From Phycisphaeraceae bacterium (GTDB taxonomy: Bacteria; Planctomycetota; Phycisphaerae; Phycisphaerales; Phycisphaeraceae): a stretch of DNA of 46,998 nucleotides. The position numbers and the translations under genes are program-made. Numbering within the stretch: position 1 is the stretch's first letter; each line of letters starts with the position of its first letter. Positions 33,413 to 42,637 of this stretch are shown here, piece after piece. The notes beneath the pieces were generated by a model, which did no database searches, was not told the origin of the DNA, and saw only the letters and a program-made list of their open reading frames with translations. The stretch lies in assembly GCA_020849625.1 (NCBI GenBank), contig JADLFV010000086.1:1-46998 (forward strand). Direction: 5' to 3'.

Positions 33413-34381
33413 TCAGCCTCCGATGGTGGTCATCACGGCCACGCCTTGGGCCGGGTGCTCGGATGCCTTGGCGCCGAGGGCGGCCGACAACAGCCGATCA
33501 AAGTGCGCCGCATCAAAGTGAGGTCGCACCGCCGGCAGAAACGAGCCGCGCGGCTGGTCCATCAGACAGGGATAACTATGGCCGTCGGCGGTCAGACGCA
33601 GCCGATTGCAGGCGGCACAGAAGTTGCAACTCATCGGCGTGATGAACCCGACCGTGACGCGGCGGCCGTCCGTCAGCCGCAGGTCAAACCGTTGTGCCGA
33701 CTCGTGCCCCTGGTCGATCGGTTGCCAGTCGGCGACGTGGGGATTCAGTCGCTCCCGCATCACAGCCGCCGGCACGTAGCGCTTGGACCACTGCTCGGCC
33801 AGCGGGCCCATCGGCATCAGTTCGATGAAGCGGATCTCCAGCTTTCGCGCCGCGGCGAAGCGCACCAAGTCGGGCAATTGCCGGTCGTTGTCGCCGGCCA
33901 GCACCACGCAATTCAATCGAATCGGCGCCAGTCCCGCCGCGATCGCCGCATCGATCCCCGCCAGAACGCGCTCCAGGCCGTTGACCCCGGTCATCCGAGC
34001 GAACGTGTCGCCGTCCAGTGAATCCAACGAGACATTGACTCGCCGCACACCGGCCATGCGGTAATCGAGGGCGAGGCGGGCGAGCGTCAAGCCGTTGGTG
34101 GTCATGGCCAAGTCGCGCACGCCGTCGATGGCGGCGACTCGCCGGATGATGGGGATCAGATCGGGTCGAGCCGTGGGGTCGCCTCCGGTCAGCCGGACTT
34201 TGTGGATACCATGACGGGCAACCAGGTGTCGCACCACCGACTCGATCTCATCGGCGGTCAGTTGACCGGACTGATCACAATGGCGCAGCCAGTCGGGCCG
34301 GCAATACGTGCATCGCATTTGGCACGCCGAGGTCAGCGAGAGCCGAAGGTAACGGATCGATCTGCTGAAAGTGTCCTGCAT
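33413..34381 (-). CDS. moaA: GTP 3',8-cyclase MoaA (radical SAM)
   Basis: 322 aa from the ATG at 34381; the frame continues to 34447. The radical-SAM cluster CxxxCxxC is at Cys20, Cys24 and Cys27 (SACQMRCTYC), followed by KVRLTGGDPTARPDL. The second [4Fe-4S] site is CNFCAACNRLRLTADGHSYP with a further Cys, and the protein ends in IGG, matching the GG tail needed in MoaA. It makes the cyclic GTP intermediate for MoaC. It is the first gene of the minus-strand Moco operon. A TATAAT is present at 34398-34403 on this strand but no matching -35 is clear. Confidence 0.93.
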   Translation of the reverse strand: MQDTFSRSIRYLRLSLTSACQMRCTYCRPDWLRHCDQSGQLTADEIESVVRHLVARHGIHKVRLTGGDPTARPDLIPIIRRVAAIDGVRDLAMTTNGLTLARLALDYRMAGVRRVNVSLDSLDGDTFARMTGVNGLERVLAGIDAAIAAGLAPIRLNCVVLAGDNDRQLPDLVRFAAARKLEIRFIELMPMGPLAEQWSKRYVPAAVMRERLNPHVADWQPIDQGHESAQRFDLRLTDGRRVTVGFITPMSCNFCAACNRLRLTADGHSYPCLMDQPRGSFLPAVRPHFDAAHFDRLLSAALGAKASEHPAQGVAVMTTIGG

Positions 34382-34747
34382 GGCCTGATCGAGATCAATT
34401 ATACCCGGTTCAATAACTGACGAGATACTGTAGCGAAACTGCTCCATGCCCGCATGGCTGGTATTTGCCGTGGTAGAACCCGCGTTATGTGGGAAGAGGG
34501 CGCCAGCCCATGCTCAGCGGCGTCGCCATGAGAAGCGAGGACTCCACCTCACATGGCACACTGCGAGCTGTGCCAACGTATTCAACCAAGTTGCTCTTGA
34601 TCCATGATACGCGGCTCTGGGTTTGATCTCCACGCGCATATCATCAAGACCCACATTGCGGCCAACGGGATCCCCCGGGCGCGTGTCCTTAAACGCGGGT
34701 GTCATCCATAGGCGGCGTTGAAACGAACGCCGTCCCGACCCTGGGAT
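34382..34747. other. Gap upstream of moaA
   Basis: About 370 bp that should hold the promoter of the Moco operon. A minus-strand frame at 34514-34705 (63 aa, beginning MTPAFKDTRPGDPVGR) has no supporting evidence. I see no riboswitch-like structure with confidence; a Moco RNA motif would be expected here if present. Confidence 0.35.
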
Positions 34748-35518
34748 TCACCCCTGGTCTTTCGATCGTCGATGGTCCGTTCGAGCAGGCTGGTGACCCA
34801 ATGCCAATGCTGAGAATGAAGAGGATGACGCTGGGGCTGGTAACCGTTCACAGATTTCAACGCGTGCGTGTGGTGTTGTTCGATAACATTGTGGATGTCG
34901 GATGATCCAGCAGCTCAGACACGCGCCCAGCAGCGCCCGCAGGACGCGCGGAGCGTCCTGCAGCGTCCGCGGCTTGCCGATGCCGAAGCAGGTGCGCATC
35001 AAAAGCCCGAGGTTGAAGCCGGCGGCGTGTACGATCAGGCGTTTGAGGATGTTGGCGTGGCCGCGCAGGTGGGTGCGGCGCATGCCGCCGGTTTCGTACA
35101 GATGGGCGTTGCTGCGCTCGAGCTTATCCCCACGCTGCCGTTGCAAGCGTTTGCCCTTCTCTCCTCGCACCCGGCTCAGCGATGAGTGGTCCGGCGTCTC
35201 CTGCGACAACTCGTAACCCAGGAACCGACGCAACGACAGCGAGTCGGCCGTCCGCCAGGCAATGCCCCGCTCCGAATCAATTCCCTCGAACTAGCCGATC
35301 AGCAGCATGCGGAAGTACACCCACCGCGCGATGTCCGGCCGACCCAGCTTCTCGTGATAGAACCGCTCGCACACCGCTTCCACTCGACAATAAAACGCGA
35401 TCGTTCGCCGCGCGTCGTTGAGCTTCTCGTAGAAAGGATGTCCCGCGGTCACCGGCAACTCCGCGATGCTGATGAACATCGCCTCCTGCCGCTCGTGTTT
35501 GCGTCGTCCCATCGCCAT
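34748..35518 (-). pseudogene. IS1182-type transposase remnant
   Basis: The N-terminal part reads HPFYEKLNDARRTIAFYCRV, then GRPDIARWVYFRMLLIG and an in-frame TAG at 35291-35293, where LIGYFEG is expected. The same frame resumes with FEGIDSERGIAW, RRFLGYELSQETPDHSSLSR, then jumps to the C-terminal block YETGGMRRTHLRGHANILKR. The catalytic middle has been deleted. A nonsense codon plus an internal deletion show a dead element. It now separates the Moco operon from the formate dehydrogenase operon. Confidence 0.8.
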
Positions 35519-35660
35519 CGTACGTCCTCCGTGACTTCAATCCATGTCGGCCGACCGCATTGTAGCTTTCCGCGAGATCAACCGCAGCGACTTTTTCAAC
35601 GGCTGCTATACTACCTTACAGCTAAACGAACCTTCCAGGGAAGCTGGAGGATCATGCACA

Positions 35661-37445
35661 ATGTCTGAGAATCTGATCGCTTTGCAAAACAAGTTCCTCG
35701 GTCAGGGACAAACCGTTTATGACCAACTGTCCCAGCGCTTCGCCCAGCAAGGGTATCTCAGTGATGACGACATCCGCTCAATAGCTGAAACGCACAACCT
35801 GCCGCCTCAACATGTCCGGGCCACCGCGAAATTTTACGAACAGCTCTCCCACAATACCCCCGCCAAACACACCCTGAAGCTCTGCAACGGGGAAGCATGT
35901 CAAACAGCAGGAAGCATGAAACTTGAAACTTCCCTTTGCTCACAACTGCAAGCTCACGTCGGCTCAACCAGTGACCAAGGCCTGCGCGTCGCGCATGTCA
36001 CCTGTCTGGGATATTGCGGCAGCGGACCCAACGCCATGATCGATGGCCTGCCGGTGTCGCTCGCCAAAGCAGAAGACGTCAACAGAGTGGCGCGTCATCT
36101 CCGTGTGGGTGCCCCCCACGGCTTATCAGAGCCGGTGAATCATTGTTTTCGTCCAGCGGCTGGTGAGCCTTGCGTTTTGATGCGTCATTTTGATCAGGAT
36201 GTGGTGTCCCTGCAAAGCGCGCGCCGTGCGGGGGTTTACAAGAGTCTTGAAAAAGCCGTTACCACATTGACGCCCCAGCAGGTGATCGATCAGGTCACGC
36301 TCAGCAGGCTGCGCGGTCGGGGCGGTGCGGGTTTTCCTACCGGCACCAAACTACAAATGGTCGCCAACGCCGAGTCAAAAGATGGCTCGGGTCGAAAGTT
36401 TGTGGTGGTTAACTTCGATGAAGGCGACGCCGGCTCGTATATCGATAAGGAATTGATTGAGCGCGATCCGCACACACAACTGGAGGGCATTCTGCTCGCC
36501 GCCTATGCCTGCGGAGCGTGTGAAGCGTTTATTTATGTGCGCTTTGAATATCCGCGATCGATGCGCATTTTACGGCACGCGATTGATGAAGCGATCGAAG
36601 CGCAAATCATAGGGCCAAGAATCTTCGGCTCGAAGTATGGTTGCGTGCTCAATCTTGTTCAGGGCCAGGGCGCCTATATTTGTGGTGAGGAAACGAGCCT
36701 GCTGCGGAGCATTGAAGGTGTGCCCGCGATGGTCAGTTACAAGCCGCCATTTCCCGCGCAGGAAGGCTTATGGGGTTGTCCTACTGCGGTGATTAATGTT
36801 GAAACGCTTCATAATCTGCCGTGGATTATGGAACATGGGGGTGATGCCTATGCCAAGCTAGGCTATAAGAACTCGCGTGGCACGAAAATGGTCAGCTTTA
36901 ACCGCCGCGTGAAAAACCCAGGCGTATATGAAGTTGAACTGGGCATCACGCTGCGCGAACTTATCGTTGAAGTCGCCGGCGGCATGGCGAAAGGCCAGAC
37001 CTTTAAGGCGGTGCAGATCGGTGGACCCTTGGGGGGTGTTTTGCCGCAAGAGATGCTCGATACCCCGCTGGACTTTGAATCTCTCGCAGCGGTGGACGGC
37101 ATCCTTGGCCACGCGGGGATCGTGGTGTATTCGCAGGAAGATGACCTGATGAAAGTCTGCCGGGGATTGATGGCTTTCTGCGCCGTCGAAAGCTGCGGCA
37201 AATGTTTTCCCTGCCGCATCGGCTCGGTGCGCGGGACCGAGTTATTCGACCAGATGATCGAAACCGGCGTCAGTGAAGACCGATTGTCTTTGCTACGCGA
37301 TCTGTGTGAAACGATGAGACTGGGCTCGCTCTGTGCCCTGGGCGGGATGATTCCTCTTCCGATTGAATGCCTGATGAAGTATTTCCCGAAGGAATTGGCG
37401 CGATACAGGCCGTCAACCGCTGATGCTGCTGTAACGACTGCATGA
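35661..37445 (+). CDS. Formate dehydrogenase diaphorase subunit, NuoE-NuoF fusion
   Basis: 594 aa from the ATG at 35661 (GGAGG upstream). Residues 1-150 are a NuoE/FdsG-like domain with the [2Fe-2S] cysteines 75, 80, 115 and 119 (CNGEAC, CLGYC). From ~190 it is NuoF/FdsB/HoxF-like: LSRLRGRGGAGFPTGTKLQM (NADH), YICGEETSLLRSIEG (FMN) and ESCGKCFPCRIG plus a distal Cys for a [4Fe-4S] cluster. It passes electrons from the Mo subunit to NAD+. In many bacteria FdsG and FdsB are separate genes; here they are fused, as in some HoxF and HndC types. It is followed 34 bp later by the catalytic subunit. Confidence 0.88.
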   Translation: MSENLIALQNKFLGQGQTVYDQLSQRFAQQGYLSDDDIRSIAETHNLPPQHVRATAKFYEQLSHNTPAKHTLKLCNGEACQTAGSMKLETSLCSQLQAHVGSTSDQGLRVAHVTCLGYCGSGPNAMIDGLPVSLAKAEDVNRVARHLRVGAPHGLSEPVNHCFRPAAGEPCVLMRHFDQDVVSLQSARRAGVYKSLEKAVTTLTPQQVIDQVTLSRLRGRGGAGFPTGTKLQMVANAESKDGSGRKFVVVNFDEGDAGSYIDKELIERDPHTQLEGILLAAYACGACEAFIYVRFEYPRSMRILRHAIDEAIEAQIIGPRIFGSKYGCVLNLVQGQGAYICGEETSLLRSIEGVPAMVSYKPPFPAQEGLWGCPTAVINVETLHNLPWIMEHGGDAYAKLGYKNSRGTKMVSFNRRVKNPGVYEVELGITLRELIVEVAGGMAKGQTFKAVQIGGPLGGVLPQEMLDTPLDFESLAAVDGILGHAGIVVYSQEDDLMKVCRGLMAFCAVESCGKCFPCRIGSVRGTELFDQMIETGVSEDRLSLLRDLCETMRLGSLCALGGMIPLPIECLMKYFPKELARYRPSTADAAVTTA

Positions 37446-37479
37446 TGATGATCCTGACCGCCGAGTAGAGACACGACTC

Positions 37480-40233
37480 ATGATACAACAGAACACGTCC
37501 AAATCGGTTATGGTAGTCATCGACGGGCTGCCTGTTGAAGTACCTTCTGACGCCACGATTCTGAGCGCGATTCGCAAGCTGAACAAGGATGTACCGACAC
37601 TTTGCTATTCCGATCGCATGAAGCCGTATGGCGCCTGCCGCACGTGCCTGGTCGAGCACGTCGGTCGCAGGCCCGTGGCGGCGTGTCATACCCCGGTGCA
37701 GGCGGGACAAAGCTATCGCACCCGTTCGCCGTTACTTTCGCGTTTGCGCCGAAACATTACTGAACTAATCGTGTCCGATCACCCGCTGGAGTGTTTGGAT
37801 TGCACGGCCAACGGACGTTGTGATTTGCAACAGTTGGCGCAGGAAGTCGGGTTGCGCACGCCGCGCTATGAAAACCCCCGCACGCACAATCCGCCCAGGG
37901 ATGATTCGCACCCCTTCATCAAGCTGGAGATGGCCAAGTGCATTGGCTGCGCCAAATGCGTGCGCGCCTGCGATCAGGTGCAAGGTTCGTTTATTTTGGG
38001 GATGGAAGGGCGAGGATACGATACGCGCGTCATTGCGGGCAACGATACGGGTTTTGAAGAGGCGAATTGCGTCAGTTGCGGCCAGTGTGTGGTCGAGTGC
38101 CCGGTGGCTGCTCTTGAAGAGCCGGGTACGCGCGCCTTTGGTTTGCCGGACACGACGGTGACGACGACTTGTTCCTACTGCGGCGTGGGTTGTTCCTTGA
38201 ATGTCAACGTCAAAGACGGCCGCGTGGTCAACATTGTGCCGAATCCGCAAGGCTCGGCGAACCTGGGCCATGCCTGTGTCAAGGGCCGATTCGCGCACCA
38301 GTTCGTTCATAGTGAAGATCGGCTGACTTCCCCCTTGATCCGGCGGACCGGCGGAAGCTTCCGCGAAGCGCCATGGGATGAGGCGTTGGCCCTGATCGCC
38401 GAACAATTCACAACCATTCGCGATAAGCACGGCCCGGAGGCCTTTGCCGCGATCAGTTCCTCTCGCTGCACCAATGAAGAAAATTACTTAATGCAGAAAT
38501 TCACTCGGGTGGTGATGGGGACCAACTCGATCGACAACTGCTCGCGGGTCTGCCATTCACCTTCCGCTTTCGCGCTGGGCGCGGCCCTGGGGACCGGAGC
38601 AGGCACCAACAGTTTTCAGGATGTCCACCAATCGGATGTATTGATGATCGTCGGCGCCAATCCCACTGAAGCGCATCCGGTCTTTGGCTCGCGGATCAAG
38701 CAGGCGGTGCTGGCGGGAGCAAAACTGATTGTCCTTGATCCTCGCAATACGGAACTAGCCCGACTTGCGGATATTCATTTACCGCTTCGGCCGGGTTCGA
38801 ACGTGGCGGTCGTCAATGCCATGCAGCATGTGCTGATCAATGAAAACCTGATTAACCAAGAGTTCATTGACCGGTTTTCGGAAGGTTATGATCAGATTAA
38901 GAAAGAGCTGGCGTCATGTACACCGGAGTGGGCCAGTGAAATCAGCGGGGTCAACCCGGATCAGATTCGCCAAGCGACGCGCCTTTATGCCAGTGGTAAC
39001 GCCGCTCAGATTCTTTGGGGACTCGGTGTCACCGAAGCGGGGCATGGCTCCAATACGGTGTTTGGACTGATCAACATGGGGGTGATGACCGGCAATTTCG
39101 GCAGACCCGGCACCGGGACCAATCCCATTCGTGGGCAAAATAACGTGCAGGGCGCTTCAGATGTCGGCGCCCTGCCCAACGTCTTTAGCGATTATCGACC
39201 CGTCACCGATGAGCAGGCTCGTAAGGACCATCTGCAAATATGGGGAGTCAACCCGCCCGCCAACAAGGGCCTGCGCATCCCCGACATGTTCAACGCGATA
39301 CACGAAGGCACGCTCAAATCGATGTATATTCTCGCGGAAGACGTGGCGCAGTCAGACCCGAACACGACGCATGTGGTCGGCGCACTGGAAGGTCTGGAAT
39401 TTCTGGTCGTGCAGGAAATCTTCATGAACCCCACCGCGGAGCACGCACATGTGATCCTGCCGGGTACGACATTCCTTGAAAAGGATGGTACGTTTGTTAA
39501 TAGTGATCGACGTATTCAGCGTGTGCGCCGGGCGATTGAACTCTTAAGCGGAACGATGGTGGATGGCGATATCACCAATGCGATCGCGCGTCGCATGGGT
39601 GTGGATTTACATGCGGATAACGGTCCGGGTACGCCAATTAACCCCACCAAGATCATGGATGAAATCGCCAAAGTCAGTCCGATGTGGGCGGGAGTCAGTT
39701 ATCAGCGACTTGAGGAACATGGCTATTTGCAATGGCCCTGTACGTCGAAGGATCATCCGGGGACGGAAATTGTGCATCGTAACGGCCGGTTTTTGCGAGG
39801 CAAAGCGCGCCTCACACCGACTCCGTGGCAAGAGCCTGGTGAATTACCGGATGACGAGTATCCGATGATGCTGACCACCGGCCGCCAACTGTTTCATTAT
39901 AACGTCGGCACGATGACGCGGCGGACCGCTGTGAGCCAATTGACGCGCGGCAAAGAAGAAACCCTGCGGATTCATCCTGCGGACGCGCAACGGATGCATG
40001 TTGCACATGGCGGATTGGTTGACGTGATTTCGCGTCGAGGTAAGGTGCGTGTGCGGGTGGAAGTCACCAAGGCGACCAATCCCGGTACCGTATTCATGAC
40101 GTTCCATTTCCCTGAATCACGCACGAATCTGCTGATTTCGGGCGCGGCGGACGAATACACTGGCTGTCCGGAATACAAGGTGTGCGCGGTGCGTCTGGAA
40201 CCTGTGATGGCCGCCGCATGTAGTCGGGAATGA
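37480..40233 (+). CDS. NAD-dependent formate dehydrogenase catalytic subunit (FdsA/FdhA)
   Basis: 917 aa. N-terminal NuoG-like [2Fe-2S] domain (CYSDRMKPYGACRTCLVEHV), a His/Cys-ligated cluster (HPLECLDCTANGRCDLQ), two ferredoxin clusters (CIGCAKCVRAC, CVSCGQCVVECP), then a Mo-bisMGD domain with its own [4Fe-4S] site (TCSYCGVGCSLNVNVKDGRV). The Mo ligand is Cys in NCSRVCHSPSAFALG; no selenocysteine TGA is used. The C-terminal cofactor-closing domain follows (GRQLFHYNVGTMTRRT). It oxidises formate to CO2, or runs in reverse, and feeds electrons to the fused diaphorase. It needs the MGD cofactor made by the operon at 28.3-34.4 kb and FdhD. Confidence 0.93.
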   Translation: MIQQNTSKSVMVVIDGLPVEVPSDATILSAIRKLNKDVPTLCYSDRMKPYGACRTCLVEHVGRRPVAACHTPVQAGQSYRTRSPLLSRLRRNITELIVSDHPLECLDCTANGRCDLQQLAQEVGLRTPRYENPRTHNPPRDDSHPFIKLEMAKCIGCAKCVRACDQVQGSFILGMEGRGYDTRVIAGNDTGFEEANCVSCGQCVVECPVAALEEPGTRAFGLPDTTVTTTCSYCGVGCSLNVNVKDGRVVNIVPNPQGSANLGHACVKGRFAHQFVHSEDRLTSPLIRRTGGSFREAPWDEALALIAEQFTTIRDKHGPEAFAAISSSRCTNEENYLMQKFTRVVMGTNSIDNCSRVCHSPSAFALGAALGTGAGTNSFQDVHQSDVLMIVGANPTEAHPVFGSRIKQAVLAGAKLIVLDPRNTELARLADIHLPLRPGSNVAVVNAMQHVLINENLINQEFIDRFSEGYDQIKKELASCTPEWASEISGVNPDQIRQATRLYASGNAAQILWGLGVTEAGHGSNTVFGLINMGVMTGNFGRPGTGTNPIRGQNNVQGASDVGALPNVFSDYRPVTDEQARKDHLQIWGVNPPANKGLRIPDMFNAIHEGTLKSMYILAEDVAQSDPNTTHVVGALEGLEFLVVQEIFMNPTAEHAHVILPGTTFLEKDGTFVNSDRRIQRVRRAIELLSGTMVDGDITNAIARRMGVDLHADNGPGTPINPTKIMDEIAKVSPMWAGVSYQRLEEHGYLQWPCTSKDHPGTEIVHRNGRFLRGKARLTPTPWQEPGELPDDEYPMMLTTGRQLFHYNVGTMTRRTAVSQLTRGKEETLRIHPADAQRMHVAHGGLVDVISRRGKVRVRVEVTKATNPGTVFMTFHFPESRTNLLISGAADEYTGCPEYKVCAVRLEPVMAAACSRE

Positions 40234-40239
40234 TTCGCT

Positions 40240-41034
40240 ATGCATGAGGAGGTCCCCATTCTTAGGTGGCGGCAAGGGCAGACTGCATGTGAAAGTCGTG
40301 ACGCTGTGGCGGTGGAGGAACCGATGGAAATCCGCGTGCGTGGCCGAGGCATCAGTGTGACGATGCGAACGCCGGGCCATGATGAAGAAATGGCGGCTGG
40401 CTTTTTGTTCAGCGAAGGTTTGATACGTTCACGCGGTGATATCGCCAGGATCGCCCCATGTGAGCGAGTCGCGGAGGGCAATATCACCAATGTATTTCTT
40501 TCCCCCCATGTTGAGATTGATGTCAACAAACTAACGCGTCATGTATTTGCATCTTCGAGCTGTGGGCTGTGCGGCAAGGCTTCGATTGAAGCGATCCATC
40601 AGCATTTCGATCCGATCGACAGCAAAGTTACCGTCATGGCGCAAACACTACAGCGGCTGCCGGCGATCATGCGTAGTACACAGGCACTTTTTGATCGCAC
40701 CGGCGGATTACACGCAGCCGCAGTGTTTGATCTGGACGGTCGGCTGTTGATGATGCGTGAAGATATTGGTCGTCATAATGCGGTGGATAAAGTGCTGGGT
40801 TATGCGTTATTGAACGATCTATTGCCGTTGGGTCGCCATGTGCTTATGGTCAGTGGCAGAGCTAGTTTTGAGATTATGCAAAAGGCGCTGGCTGGCCGTG
40901 TGCCGATCGTTAGTGCGGTTAGTGCGCCGTCGAGTCTGGCGGTCGAATTCGCGCGTGAGAGCGGGCAGACACTAGTGGGGTTTTTACGCGAGGGCCGGAT
41001 GAATGTGTACACGGGTGCGACTCGCTTGGGTTGA
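40240..41034 (+). CDS. fdhD: FdhD sulfur-transfer protein for formate dehydrogenase
   Basis: 264 aa, 6 bp after the catalytic subunit. Conserved blocks: EEPMEIRVRGRGISVTMRTP, GHDEEMAAGFLFSEGLI, the CxxC-bearing SSSCGLCGKASIEAI (sulfur relay from IscS), GGLHAAAVFD, REDIGRHNAVDKVLGYAL and GRASFEIMQKAL. FdhD delivers sulfur to the Mo centre and is required for activity. The same transcript order diaphorase-catalytic-fdhD fits a dedicated operon. Confidence 0.92.
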   Translation: MHEEVPILRWRQGQTACESRDAVAVEEPMEIRVRGRGISVTMRTPGHDEEMAAGFLFSEGLIRSRGDIARIAPCERVAEGNITNVFLSPHVEIDVNKLTRHVFASSSCGLCGKASIEAIHQHFDPIDSKVTVMAQTLQRLPAIMRSTQALFDRTGGLHAAAVFDLDGRLLMMREDIGRHNAVDKVLGYALLNDLLPLGRHVLMVSGRASFEIMQKALAGRVPIVSAVSAPSSLAVEFARESGQTLVGFLREGRMNVYTGATRLG

Positions 41035-41398
41035 AGCGGTCCACTCGCGGAAGGTGTCCAATATGTTGGGCCTCGCTCGTTTTTCTCATGAATCATGTGG
41101 CTGTGCGCACATAGTGGTTGAGCCGCTGTAGCGGCCACGCAGTTTGTCGCGACATCATGTTCGGAATCTCAGCGGTGATTTTCAAGCTGCAGACGTTACG
41201 ATTGGAGATAGTGACGCAGCAATACCGTCTTGCTTCTTAACAAGCAAAGTCGTTTGATCAGGTTGCCTATGAATTCAAGTTGGCAGGGATGCCTTTGACC
41301 ACGTTGTACTCCGTGATACTTCGGATTGGCCTGCCTGGGAAAACTTGATCCAGCCTGAATGAGAGTCTCTACTGGCCATGTTGGCCAAGGAGATTTCA

Positions 41399-41692
41399 AT
41401 GTCAGGCAAGAAGCGAGTTCGTCATAGCCCCAAGCAGATCGTCGGGAAGTTGCAGGAGGCGGATCGGCTGCTCAATGCGGGGCAGTCGGTGGGCCAGGTG
41501 TTGCAGGCGCTGGGCGTCAGCGAGGCGACGTACCACCGCTGGCGGAATCAGTACGGCGGGATGAAGGCCAGCGAAGCGAAGCGGCTCAAGGACTTGGAGC
41601 AGGAGAACGCCCGGCTCAAGAAGCTGCTGGCCGACGCGCACCTGGACAACGACATCCTCAAGTCGGCGTTGGACTACCTGGGAGGATCGTAA
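41399..41692 (+). CDS. IS3 OrfA
   Basis: 97 aa, AAGGAG 7 nt upstream. It is a helix-turn-helix (KQIVGKLQEADRLLNAGQSV, VLQALGVSEATYHRWRNQYG) plus leucine-zipper type protein (LKDLEQENARLKKLLADAHL), the DNA-binding half of IS3 transposases. The OrfB frame is open back across the OrfA stop, so a fused product could arise by frameshifting. An A-rich AAAAGA lies just after the stop, not before it. Confidence 0.92.
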   Translation: MSGKKRVRHSPKQIVGKLQEADRLLNAGQSVGQVLQALGVSEATYHRWRNQYGGMKASEAKRLKDLEQENARLKKLLADAHLDNDILKSALDYLGGS

Positions 41693-42592
41693 CAGCGGCC
41701 CTGCCGCTAAAAGAGTAAGCCCGACACGTCGCCGTGAAGTGGCCGCGCATGTCCAACGGGATGCGGGGGTCAGCGAACGCAAGGCTTGTCGGGCGTTGGA
41801 TCAGGCGCGGAGCACGCAGCGTTACCGCCGGAAGGTCAAGGCCGACGAGGGCGCGTTGCTGCGGGCGATCGAGGCGTTGGTGTGTCAGCACCCGGCTTAC
41901 GGGTATCGCATGATCCACGCGCTGCTGGTCGAGGACGGGTTCAAGGTGGGTCGTGACCGTGTGTACCGGCTGTGGCGGCGGCACGGTTACGGCGTGAAGC
42001 AAAAACCCCTTAAAAAGAAGCGTTTGGGCGTGAGTGAGAACGGCGTGATGCGCCGCAAAGCTGAGTCGATCAACGACGTGTGGTGCTGGGACTTCATCCA
42101 CGACCGTGATGAGCGTGGGCGTGTGCTGCGCTGGTTGATCATCGAGGATGAGTTCACGCGGGAGGGGCTGGCGGTGGAAGTGTGTCGTTCGTTCAAGGCC
42201 ACGGATGTGTTGGATGTGCTCAGCGAGTTGATGTTGATCCGCGGCGTCCCCGGAAGTATTCGTAGCGACAACGGGCCGGAGTTCATCGCGCAGGCGATCA
42301 AGAAGTTCCTTGAGCAGACGGGCGTCGAGACGTTGTACATCGAGCCGGGCAGTCCGTGGCAGAACGCGTACGCGGAGAGCTTCAGCAGTCGGTTCCGCGC
42401 GGAGGTGTTGAGCCGGGAGTCGTTCGCCGACCTGGCCGAGGCGCGGGAGGTCAGCGGCTGGTGGCAGAACCACTACAACCACCGTCGGCCGCACTCGTCG
42501 CTGGGCTATCAACCCCCGGCTCGATTCGCCGCATCGCTGGCCCCGCCTCCGGTCGAGTAGGCGCGGGGCCTTGCGGCCCCGAGCCTCTCACA

Positions 42593-42623
42593 GAACCGGA
42601 CTTGTGGATCACACATCCGGCTC
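42593..42623 (-). ncRNA. Group II intron domain V
   Basis: The minus-strand hairpin starts with GAGCCGGATG and closes with CCGGTTC. It carries the catalytic AGC triad at its base and a short loop, as in bacterial class C introns. It lies 3' of the reverse transcriptase gene, in the correct order before domain VI and the 3' splice site. Confidence 0.8.
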
Positions 42624-42637
42624 TTCAAGCGAACATC

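Noticed and set aside
10645..35293. Idea that TGA (or another stop) is reassigned in this genome
   Set aside because: Three different stop codons (TGA 10645, TAA 27678, TAG 35291) interrupt three accessory genes, and core genes such as the moa genes and formate dehydrogenase use TGG and normal stops, so ordinary mutation fits better.
38530..38590. Possible selenocysteine in the formate dehydrogenase
   Set aside because: The Mo-ligand position is a Cys codon (NCSRVCHSPSA) and there is no in-frame TGA.
41196..41399. 67-codon minus-strand frame before IS3 orfA
   Set aside because: It crosses the IS3 boundary and reads in a different frame from the reconstructed host gene.
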